Origin: Athripsodes cinereus
Lineage: Eukaryota; Arthropoda; Insecta; Trichoptera; Leptoceridae
DNA length: 64,000 bases
Assembly: GCA_947579605.1 (NCBI GenBank)
Contig: OX388307.1
Coordinates: forward strand, 6,053,237-6,117,236
Reading direction: 5' to 3'
This document shows, one piece after another, positions 34,195 to 45,200 of the stretch (the first letter of the stretch is position 1; every line of letters begins with the position of its first letter). Below the pieces are notes generated by a model. The model searched no databases. It was given only the letters and a program-made list of their open reading frames with translations, and was not told the DNA's origin. The translations under genes and the position numbers were made by a program.

Positions 34195-34490
34195 CAATGA
34201 CTAGTTGACCACTAAGTCATAGGTAACGACCGTATCAGTGGGTGGTAGACTCGGCTTACGGAGCAGATCCCACCTTGAGACCCACCCATCCACGAATACC
34301 TTGAAACATGCAGCATTTAAAAACTTTCCCCAAATCAAATGAGACGAGAAGTGTCGACCATCATACCCACAATCATTTCTTGTTTTGCATCCATCATCAA
34401 AGGACACTCCCAAAGGATATGTCCCACATATTGAGCCCTTGTCCCACATGGACACTGTGAATTTTCAGTTAAGGCCAATCCATGTAATAA
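34195..34490 (-). pseudogene. R1/I-type LINE C-terminal zinc-knuckle fragment
   Basis: Reverse strand frame: SQCPCGTRAQYVGHILWECP, a C-x-C...H...C knuckle as in the C-terminus of R1-, I- and LOA-type ORF2, followed by several stops. Confidence 0.6.
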
Positions 34491-34599
34491 GTGTTATTTG
34501 AAATAATATGGATCCAAATTAGTAAAAAAAACACTTTTGTACTATTTGCTTACATATGTACGCAAAAGGCAAAAGAGCCATTTATTGAAATAAATAAAT

Positions 34600-34690
34600 A
34601 AATAAATATACTTCCACGAAGCTTTATTGGTCGTGAGCCGGTTTTCAGGAGCTTTCGTTCTCATCATCAGGCAAGTATATACCTGAACGC
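34600..34690. repeat. Short repeat with GAGCCGG...CATCAGGC block
   Basis: GTGAGCCGGTTTTCAGGAGC then TCTCATCATCAGGCAAG; matched at 35925-35960 as GCGAGCCGGCTTTCAAGAGC then CATCGTCAGGCAA. Confidence 0.6.
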
Positions 34691-35663
34691 TAGAGTATAC
34701 TTCCACCAAATAATGTTGGCTGACAATATTGACTATGTAAGACGGATCTGGTTGGACGGATCTGCTTTTATGGTAGCTGGTGACGGCGTAGAAACGATAC
34801 ATGAAGGATTATTGAAACTCTTGAGACATTTTAATATCCTTTTACTACAATAAGTCCCAAAAAAAGGGGAATAGTGCCTCCCTTTCTATATGTTTCACCT
34901 ATTACGAACTATTGAATAATATATTACCGTCATTCTCAAGAATAAAATCAGAAGGGACATATAAATTTTCTAATTGATATTCAGGCGAGATAATATCTTC
35001 TTTTCTTTTATTTTTAATGTAATCCATAACTTTTTGTGCATTTTCCATCTTGGTAGGAAGTTTTTTTCCTAGTCTTCTTTGATAATTAATATTAATGATG
35101 TCTCCGTAAAAGACGAAACAATTTTCTAATCATTCATTAAAAGAGTGTTCATTGAAAACTCCTACTATGATAATATCATAACATAATTCTTCTTTCCAGT
35201 TTCTTTTGACCAGGTTTCCATCGTCCAAGCTATTTCAATGTTCTCTCGATATGGATATACCTTCAAAATACACTGATTGGATTAAGAAACTCGTTGATTT
35301 CTCACTATTTAAAATAAAACTTACTATTCATTTATATATTATATGTATTTCATTAAAAACACGCAGTTACATGTTTCGGTTCTCGCTAATTGATATATTA
35401 TGTACCCAATGTTGATGTATGTATATCAGTTTTATGCTAGCATATACTCTGAACTTCCAAATAAACTTTCAAAGTACTCAGTGCTTTCAAATGAAGTTTC
35501 GAAGTCAGTCACCTGCATATGCAAAACAACCCTAATTATTGTTAGAACCCTTATCGTGACTAATTACAAAACGTTGAAGCTTTACACATTGACAAAAACT
35601 CGAATTGTGAACTTACAAGTGTACTTTTACCCGATTTCATTCGGCAAATAAATACCACATCCT
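34691..35663. other. Unassigned stretch
   Basis: No gene or known repeat recognised. Confidence 0.35.
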
Positions 35664-35815
35664 ATACCATCACGGCATATTCCACTTCCTTTGCACCATC
35701 AGCAGATTAATTGGACATAATAAACATGCAAGCTTTCGTCTACGTGCAATAAAAGATTATGACTCTCAGGATAAGTGACACACCTCTTCGCTGAATTGAA
35801 ATTATTTCAATTAAA
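35664..35815 (+). repeat. Family A repeat
   Basis: TATACCATCACGGCATATTC then AACATGCAAGC and CTTCGCTGAATTGAA; the GTGGGGTAG block is lost. Confidence 0.6.
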
Positions 35816-35914
35816 GTTTAATTTATCGACCGACGGTTCTTAATGGAAGTTCATATTAATATTTTTTTAAAATGAAACACAACATATAGTTATTCCACTA
35901 TTGACTTTATTTAT

Positions 35915-35965
35915 TTTTGCGAGCCGGCTTTCAAGAGCTTCCGCTCTCATCGTCAGGCAAAAGTA
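35915..35965. repeat. Second copy of the GAGCCGG...CATCGTCAGGC block
   Basis: Same order and spacing as at 34.6 kb. Lies 135 bp before the 60-bp inverted repeat. Confidence 0.6.
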
Positions 35966-36099
35966 AAGTGAAGCTTCATTACAAGTTAAGTATGTGACAA
36001 ACAGAAAACAAAAGGTAAAAATTAAAATTAAAAAGATGTGTTATTATCATGTAGGTTATCGTCAACCAGATTATAATAATTATGAGCCGCTGTGGACGA

Positions 36100-36344
36100 T
36101 CTTATATCAAACATCTCCAGCATTTGCCTTTTTACGATAACGGGGAAACCACAGAAAACCCTTATCAGAGATGTGCATTATTGTAGAGGTTGCCTCCTCT
36201 AGTTGAACTATAACTAAGAGTGTGATGTATTTATATGATATAAGTTACAAAATTATTTTACAAAATTATATAAAAACAATGTGTGTTTTCTGTGGTTTCC
36301 CCGTTATCGTAAAAAGGCAAATGCTGGAGATGTTTGATATAAGA
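36100..36344. repeat. Perfect 60-bp inverted repeat around 125 bp
   Basis: Arms 36100-36159 and 36285-36344 match exactly (ATATCAAACATCTCCAGC inside). The spacer is AT-rich with no feature. Confidence 0.95.
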
Positions 36345-36667
36345 CCGTACATCGAAGTCATACATTCAGACATAATATACTAACAGACTAAAATATTATT
36401 TAGTGTTTGTACACATATAATTTATTCATATAATAATATGTTTAATTAATATTTTCTTTGTCTTTATTATCAAATTAGTAATTTCAAAGTAATTTGTCGA
36501 GTATAATTTTAAAATTGGCATTCGTGCGTGCTACACCAAACTCCTGTTTATTGTTCATACAATAATAATTATTATATAATCAGAGTAATACAGTAGAAGC
36601 ATACGGGTCTAATCAGATATAGGTAAGTTTCTTTAAACTGTGGGTAAAAGTTCTTTCATTATTCTAT

Positions 36668-37018
36668 ACTATACTACTATTCTATACCCTCACGTGGTAT
36701 CCCAGGTGAGGTAGGCAGAGAGAACTGAACCCCATATAGATCTATCCTTACACTCTGCTTTCGCTCCCTCTACATTCATCCAGTTTCTCATACATGCACG
36801 ACGATTTCTCTTAGTCAACACGCGGTCGTCCTTAAGAATTTGATCCAATTGATCTAGTCACGTGGTTCTTGGACTTCCTCGCTTCCTCATACCCCCTCTA
36901 TCAGATAAATACATCCTCTTCGACATCCTTTCATCGAGCATTCGTTCAACATGTCCAAACCATCGTAACTTGTTTACACGCATTCTGTCCACAACACTCC
37001 TCTCACATCCGCTCTAAC
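36668..37018 (-). pseudogene. LINE ORF2 C-terminal fragment, family C
   Basis: Reads CAGAGAGAACTGAACCCCAT and onward to CTGTCCACAACACTCCTCTC on the plus strand, the full reverse of the family C end. Several substitutions break the frame. Confidence 0.72.
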
Positions 37019-37423
37019 ATATTTGTAAAACATCTCTAATTTATCTTCCTTTGTATAGATAGATTGATAAACAGAATCTCAATTAATAATATATTTGGAT
37101 AATGCAACAAGCAAAAGTACAAAGGAATGGTAAGAATTAGATACTAAATGCTCCTTGAGCAACCCTCTATAAAATCAATTCTATCGACGATCGTATAGGG
37201 ATTTTCTGCATCATTTGCCGTCCAAGGCGTGCTCTGTATGAATTCTGTGAAATTATGTGTAAAACCTACATATCATTATGAAATGAAAAATGTTATTTTG
37301 TACTTTTAAAATGCAAGTTTTCGATAAAGTTTGATATTTTTTTTTTGTTTGAAGTCAAATCTTAGCTGGAACAAAATCAAAACATTGAGATTGAATATGA
37401 TTCATTTTTAATTCAGTTTTCAG

Positions 37424-37545
37424 ATGGTAGAGTCTCGGACTTGCGATTGAGAGATCCTAGGTTCGTTTCCACACAATCCCGACCTACTCCACATTCATAA
37501 CATAGGCACATTACTTACTGTGAGATTATAGATATTTGGACTTAT
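37424..37545 (+). repeat. SINE, family S2
   Basis: GATGGTAGAGTCTCGG then CTAGGTTCGTTTCC (A- and B-box-like), then CCGACCTACTCCAC and TTACTGTGAG. Confidence 0.6.
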
Positions 37546-37591
37546 TCATATTTCAAATCAAATTCAGATACATATTTTTTTTAAATTCTAT

Positions 37592-37670
37592 TACTGCTAT
37601 TACTATACCATCATGGCATATTTCACAAGTGGGGTAGACAGCGAAACAATTGCAAGTCATAAACAAACAT
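37592..37670 (+). repeat. Family A head fragment
   Basis: ACTATACCATCATGGCATAT then TTCACAAGTGGGGTAGACAG. Confidence 0.6.
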
Positions 37671-38750
37671 ATACTTAACTTTACTTTTCGTATGGCCCGG
37701 TGTTGATGACATACATATTATCTTTTGGGATCGCATTGGCCTTCAGCTGTAATGATCCTTCTAAGAATAGTCTTATTGTCAGTAATAATAATTATCAATT
37801 TAAAAATAAGATATTTCACCCAGATATTATCTATTATAGCCCCAAGCTACATCTCTTGCGGGGTAAAACTGTAGAATATTCTGATATTTTATCCAGCCTT
37901 AGACAAAATAAATATTTTACAGTCTATTGTATTTTGAAATACCACCCACTCATTTACAAACGATCAACTTAAAAATACAAACTCTCAATTTTAAATTTTA
38001 TGTACACAACTGTTATGTAATAACATAGAGTAAAGAATTTTGTTTCGTAATTTTAAACAAAGTTTTTTACCGTTGAATTTAATAAAAAAAAATGTAGGTA
38101 TTATTATGCTGAGAATAATATTGTAGATATCTATACCTCACCAAGTCCCTGTGCAAACAGTTTTCACTCGGTTCTTTTTTTAAATTTTCGTTCTTTTTTT
38201 TAAAATCCGTTGCAACATTTCCTGGTGATAGTCAAAAATGTTCTTGGCTTCCTGTTAAATTTTAGTATAATAATAATAATTGTACCTACCTATGTACTGC
38301 TATTGCCTCCCGCACCTCCACTTAACCCTCTCGGCCCCTTGCAAACAATTCCTACGGCCGATTTAACGGTCCTTCCTCTCTCGCTGACAAGGATGCCACA
38401 TAAAGAGTTGCGGAAAAACGGTACAGTAACCTAACCGGAATGAGAGAAATAGGTTCGAAGTATAGACGGAATGGAATGAGGAACTTGCATGTGTGAGGAA
38501 TATGGATAAATGTTAACAATTATATTAATTTATTTTGAGCTAAAATTTTTTTCTGTAAATTCCCGATTACTGACATTTGTCTTTCATTTCAAAATAATAA
38601 TTATAAGTGTTCTTACACCAACAACTGAAGTAATAACTTATATATTGTAATGTAACTAATATCTATAGTAAAAAGAAACGCTTGTTTTAATTTATCGAAT
38701 TATGGAATTCTACTGCTTGTTTACCAATAAAGTTAATTAGATACTGCTTA
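37671..38750. other. Unassigned stretch upstream of the host gene
   Basis: A 14-codon frame MTYILSFGIALAFS from 37706 followed by a GT could be a signal-peptide exon (see findings). A C-rich block at 38300-38400 (CCCGCACCTCCAC) has more CpG than its surroundings. Confidence 0.3.
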
Positions 38751-39283
38751 AGGGCCGATATTATAAACGAGGAACCGAATATTCGTAAGTATATCTACAT
38801 TTTGCTAACGGATGGCGATCTGTTCGTACATTCTACTAGATACTGTATTATAAAACTATTTTGACAATTCGTTAAAAAGAATTATTTTTGCCTACTGTAC
38901 CCATTGTTTTCAACTGGTGGTCATACAAGATCTTGCCTGTCCCTTTTATCTACCTGCTCCCCATTCATAAAAAACTTCACCCAACAATCTCATAATTTAC
39001 ACAAAACAAAAGAGTATGACAGCGATGCTATGAGAGTATATCCTAACAAAACACGTGCGTAGATTCATCTATTGTTATTTCTTTCTCTCTTCGGGCAAAA
39101 AGTGAGACAGCAATGCTAGTCGTCAAAACCAACCCCTGGTCGGTCGGCCAGTTAAAGCCGATGGTAACATTTTACTGAAATAATATTAACGGATGTTTAT
39201 AATACTGAAAAACGAGTAGTTATATCAAATTTTGGACCATATTAAAATAACTTGAGATAACGGACTTTTATAATATTGGCCCT
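38751..39283. mobile_element. MITE with AGGGCC ends
   Basis: AGGGCCGATATTATAAA at the left and, reversed, AGGGCCAATATTATAAA at the right (16 of 17). TA flanks both sides. Alternatively TTAA (left) and TTAG (right) would be a damaged piggyBac target. No coding frame. Confidence 0.7.
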
Positions 39284-40367
39284 TAGTAAGCAGTCTTCAA
39301 TGATTTTGTCCCTTATGTAACACTGTGGATTTTTTTCACAAAACGGCGCTTTACAAATCATCCAAATAATAATAATAATAATAATAATAACACTGGTAAT
39401 AATAAAAAAAGTACAAAATAAACAAAAACATGTAATGTATAATACATTTTTACCAATGAGCGAGTTGATAGTTTGGTTACATCACATAATTCCTATGTTA
39501 ATTAAGTTTGCACAACTGGTCCAGCAATGCTAATGAATCACAAATGTAATGACTAATATACCGGTGCCTTAAACCGTTTTCGTGTAAAATTTTCATCCCT
39601 TATTTTCGTTCTCTTCCTCCCTCTGCATCGCGAGTTTCCTCCCCATTATGTGCGCCACTGAGATTAATAATTAAAGTAAACATACTGAGGGTTGAAAATA
39701 GGGATATGGGGGGTAGGTGGAGTGGTGTTTGGACGGGTTGTGATCAAGTCAAACTCCGCCGCTACATAGTATCAGAATACCGCTACATTACAGTACAACA
39801 CATATACCTAATATAATATTAGATACATGCCTTCATAAGGTAGGTACCACCTACTACTTACTAAATTGTCGCCGACAATTCGTAACTAATTGTCACTGCA
39901 TTCATCATAAGTAATTTCATCTTAATATTATTGTTCTGTGCCTTATATTGTAACACCTGCCAGTCAAAAGATGAGGGGAATTTATTCATACATACACACA
40001 TACAATTCATCAACTTACTTTTCATTTGTCGCTAGTTGTTGTCGGCGGAGAAAATGGAAACTAATTTATTAATTTTCTTAATTGAATTTTCTACGTAGAT
40101 ATTCTCGATTCCTTCTTCCTGTTTCATTTCTTATATTCTCAACGACCTTACTTTGGAATAATATACCTACAGAAAAAAATAATGTCACACAGATCATTCT
40201 TCATAAATCTATGAAAATTCAGTGTTATGATGGGAAAAATGGCGTGCGAAAAATGTATTTGACGTTGTATCAAACACAAGACATTCTCAAATAAACGAAA
40301 ATGTATTATTGTAAGCGTAAGAATTAATTTTAATATGAGTTTTGATAAGCCCAAGTATGAAATAATT
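39284..40367. other. Unassigned stretch, presumably host intron or upstream region
   Basis: A frame near 40082-40180 (RYSRFLLPVSF..LLWNNIPTE) resembles a worn LINE terminus. No exon found. Confidence 0.35.
39366..39392. repeat. (AAT)n microsatellite
   Basis: Uninterrupted AAT units in otherwise plain AT-rich DNA. Confidence 0.85.
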
Positions 40368-40435
40368 CACACCACCGCGGCATCTTTCACCAGTGGACTA
40401 ACTGCGTGCTATGAGCATGCAAGTATGAAAGAAAC
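40368..40435 (+). repeat. Family A head fragment upstream of host exon
   Basis: CACCACCGCGGCATCTTTCA then CCAGTGGACTAACTGCG and CATGCAAG; 145 bp before the first host exon found. Confidence 0.5.
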
Positions 40436-40580
40436 TAGAAGAATTCCTTTCTATGAGGAAGCTTAGATTTGTGCTTGTTTGTAAAATGATAAAATTTATT
40501 TTAAAGAGATACGCACTGTTTCTTTATTGCGTGTCCTTTTTTATTTTGTTCAAGTTTATAACATTATTTTTTTTTTCCAG

Positions 40581-40737
40581 GTGGTTGTGAGTTTCCAGAA
40601 CAGTGGGCAGGATCCTGGTTCCAAAACGGTGTCATTCAGAGTGGAATTCAGAAGCCTTTGGTTATTAATGCAACCTTCATAGACACCAAAGGAGAATGCC
40701 ATGAGAATCAGGGAGACAAATATCTACTCCATGATAG
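40581..40737 (+). CDS. Host gene, first exon found (internal exon)
   Basis: Residues 1-51 plus half of R52. It opens with a pyrimidine-rich acceptor and 2 bases of a split codon, so an exon ending in phase 1 must lie upstream. It carries the CEFPEQWAGSWFQNGV motif that begins the first domain and the sequon N29-A-T. Confidence 0.88.
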
Positions 40738-42243
40738 GTAAAAAGTTGTTACGGTTATTTTAATTTTATTTTGTTTTTTGGGCTTTTCAATTATTGTGTT
40801 CATGTCATATAAGTTGTTCAGTTATATTGAATTCACTATCAAACACACGCATCTCCTACAGCTCCCTTTAATTTTTTTACTGAAACAATTTATATTTTTT
40901 TCTTCCTCAATTGAACTTTCATCTTTTTGCCCAAAAGCGTACTCAGTTTTTTTTAGAGACACGGCAGTTACGGTTAGTTCATACCGGTTGATGGCAAAAG
41001 GTATCCCCCAGGGATATTAAAGATGCCGTTTGATCCATTGTATTTTGGTTCTTATTTCTAGAGAGGCAGCCGCTCGTTTCAATGTTATTTCACTGTATAT
41101 TTTCTATGGATATTTTAGTACTATTTTTGTCGCCTCTTATACTAATTTGAAAGTTGTTCCGAGTGGCAACTGAGACACCTGGGTTTTGTCATCTTGTATT
41201 TCATCAAAGTCCAGTTTTTCTAGTTTTTATTTTTGATTTGTATTTTTACATAAAGTTTTGTTTTTATTATGCAATCAATTTTTATTATGCAACATTTTCA
41301 CATTTTGGTTCCTTTTCCAGGTCTGATGGTGACTGCTACAAGTGCATTGTCATCCACGCCAAGCATCCTAGTGTTTTACAATATAAAGAAAGTAAGTCTT
41401 TGAAATTTATTTTTTTTACACCCGAAATAAAACAAAACTCTAGGAAACCTGAAAAAGAGGAGCAAGTTGTCAATATCGTAATCACAATAATAATATGTTA
41501 CATTTCTTAATTGGCTCTTATAAACATGCTTTTCATAGTGGAAAAAAGCCTTATTTTTTTCAGTTCAGTCATAAGATTCTACTGTTTGTGGATCAATACA
41601 ACAAATTGAAAATAAATACCGTTCGTTCTAGTATTTATTTTATATTAGAATGAATAGCGTAGCCGCTACTAGAGTGAACGGAGCGCTTCAATGATCCATT
41701 GTTACCATTAGCAATGTGTTGAAAATGGCAAAGATGCTTGTGCACTATACTATTCTGGTACCGACACTTATATATGCAAGCGAAATATGGATATGGATTT
41801 CCACACAATTGTTCATAAGAGTGAGGATATTAGGAAAAAGAGTGGATGCGAGAGGAGTATTATGGACAAAATACGAGTAAATGAATTATGTGATTTGAAC
41901 ATATTGAGCAAATGGGTAATGAAATGATGACAAAGAGGGTGTCTTTATCTGAAAGAGGAGGAGTGAGAAAGCGTGGACGTACGAGAACTACGTGGTTAAT
42001 CATGTGGATCAAATCCTCAAAGGTGGCCACGTGTTAATTAAAAGTAAACGGCGTGCATGTATGAGAAATTGCATGACTGTAGAGGAAGCTAAAGAAGCAT
42101 GTGAGGATAGAACAATTTGGCGTTCCATTCTCTCTGCCTACCTCACTTTGGACACAACATGATTGTATAGATACATAGGGTGATAGACGCGGTATACGGC
42201 GCCCTTGAGGTCATGTTATGAGTAAATTGCGGTTTACAAATAA

Positions 42244-42287
<44 letters not shown>

Positions 42288-45200
42288 AATAGTGCATTTA
42301 ATAATTGTGTTATTAATTATGTTTCATTACAATTTTAAGCATACTGTGAACAAAAATCATCCCTGAAGGAAATTTGTGACACTATCAGCGGAGATGCTGC
42401 TCTTTTCTCCATGTTCAAGCTGGATACAACTCCACAGCCATGTCCTTTCAAGGGGGCACCCTTCACATTCTCCTACAGCAGGTAAAATACTCTTTAAGTT
42501 AATTTTTTAAACGAATATATGGGTTTAGGTAGATACAATGTACACACACATTGGTATGATATTTTGATCAAATGGATTAATTGGAGAGTCTTGAATTTTG
42601 GCATGTATTTATTAAGGAAAGAAAATATTACCTCTGTATATATTTTTAGTTTTCAATCACCAGTTAACAGGATATTTCTTCTTTTGATAAAAAAAAACAC
42701 ATAAATAAGTAACGCGCATGCGTAAACATTTATTCCTAAATTACATGAATTTCAGTAGGTATAGCTTTTTTATACACTGGTTGCTTACATTATTACGTTT
42801 CTTTTGCAGGGGTTCAGGAGACTGTGCTACTCCTCCTTCTAGAGCCGAGAGCTGTACGGACGAGTCCAGACTACTTCTGAAATACCAGGCATGTCCTGAC
42901 GTACAATCTACAGAGAGTAGTGGTAAGTGCACCTTACAAAATTTTATGTTTTAAAATTAATAATAATAATATTGTGCTGTTTCACTCCATAAAAATAAGA
43001 TTGTAGTGGTCTCTTTCCTACTAATGCTGAAGTATAGGACATCCCTTATACCTAAAAGTCAAAAGTACTTTAAAAAAAAACAATGAATGTCCTTCAGTTT
43101 TGCAACACAAAATATATTTTATGCCGAACATGATATAAACAGACTGCAGAGATTTTTGTAAAAAGGTGCACTTCTAATATATGAACCATCAATATATTAT
43201 ATAACCTTATATTATTGTTTATAATGTTTAGATGAAGACATAGTAAATAAGTGAAAACGCAAAAACGCTAATCAGTTTGACAATAATTTAGTTGAAACCA
43301 GATCATTAGCTTATTAAAAAGCAGTGAAACTTAAACCATTTTTGTCTATTTTTACATTAATTATTTTATGTTTTCAGTGGAAGAGTTGGTATGCCTAGCT
43401 ACATGGAAGGAAGGCTCCATGAGATATCTTGTTGGTAAGATATCTCAACTCAATCGGAAAATGTCCGATGAAGACTCTTTTAGGTATGTGATATTAAAAA
43501 ATCTACAGTTAAGTTGTTATAGTTTTGTGGCTTTATAGAATTCTATTTCAATGATCTAGAGTTTGTGTGTTCACATTGTAAAAAGACATTTTAAACATAT
43601 TTGATATCAATAAACCGAAACCGTTCTCTTGAAAATGTCAAGCTAACTTGACGAAATTGCTCGAGTATTATTCAATCAATAGTGAAAAGTTAACAGTGTT
43701 TTATTGATATCAAATATGAATTCTGAAATTGACATTTGGAGAGGCCTGAATGCCATGGGAATGGGTCGCCAAGTTGTCCCTGATGCATCTAAATTTATTG
43801 ATCCTAACTGCCTTAATAGGTTTTTTGCTGCCCCACCCTGTGATATTGATGTTGCCACTAAAAATGCTACACTCTCCGGTATTCGGTCCCTACCCCCTGC
43901 AAACACACCAGTTTTCAATTTCTCACATGCATCGACTGAAACCGTTAGAAGGTATGTTAAATCTATTAAATCTAAGTCAGTCGGAGTGGACGACATTAGT
44001 ATCACTTTCATCACACTTATTATTGACCATATACTCCCCGTACTTACTCATATTGTCAATTGCTCTATGGACTCAGGCTCTTTTCCCTCTTCTTGGAAGA
44101 AAGCATATGTTATACCATTGCCAAAAAAGCCGGTACCTAAAGCCGAAAAAGACTTTCGTCCCATATCTATTCTTCCCATTTTCTCCAAGGTCATTGAAAA
44201 AATCATTCACTTTCAATTAACCAGCTACCTTACCACACATAATTTATTAACCCAGTATCAGTCTGGTTTTCGAACTGGCCACAGTACTACCACTGCCCTA
44301 GTAAAAGTCACTGACGACATTAGAGGTGCGATGGAAGATAAAAAACTCACACTTCTCTTACTTCTTGACTTCAGTAGCGCCTTTAACTCTGTCGACTTTG
44401 ACATACTGCTCGCAAGACTCCAACACTTCAATCTTTCAGACATCTCACTCTCCTGGTTTAAGTCCTATCTAAATGACAGACAACAATGTATCAAAACTCA
44501 AAATAACGAATTGTCTAATTGGCTGTCACTTAGTGCAGGAGTCCCACAAGGTGGAATCCTTTCTCCACTTCTCTTTTCAATCTTCATCAACTCTATAGTT
44601 GAACATCTCACTGTTAGATGCCACCTCTATGCTGATGATCTCCAAATTTACTCTCACTTCGAGCCGAATCATACCATATCTGCAATCGATCTTATGAATG
44701 GCGAATTAAGTCGCATCTCTCAATGGGCACAGCAAAATGGATTATTACTCAATCCTTCCAAGTCCCAGGCCATTCTTATAGGTAGCTCACGTCTACTCTG
44801 TAAATTAAATATCAACTCCTTACCCCCTCTTCTTCTTGATAATGTTATCATTAATTTATCTGAGAAGGTAAAAAATCTCGGTATTACGTTTGATCAATTT
44901 CTCTCTTGGCGACCTCAAATATCTGAATTAAACCGAAAACTCTTCTACTCCTTACATTCACTAAAGAGACACCAGAACTTTCTCCCAAAACCGACAAAGA
45001 TCCTCCTTTCTCAAACCCTTCTCTTACCTCTTCTAGATTATGCGGACGTTGCATATATGGATATTACATCTGAACAAACCATGAAACTAGAACGTCTGCA
45101 AAACGTCTGCATTAGATTCATTTTCGGTTTGAGAAAATATGATCATATCACTGACTTTAGAAATGAACTTAAATGGCTAACGATGACTCAGCGTCGTCAT

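Noticed and set aside
37700..37972. 90-codon frame as a complete gene
   Set aside because: Beyond the first 14 codons there is no domain or composition support; kept only as a weak signal-exon candidate.
40082..40294. 70-codon frame with hydrophobic start as the host gene's first exon
   Set aside because: It has no ATG start and no donor in the needed phase, and LLWNNIP resembles a LINE terminus.
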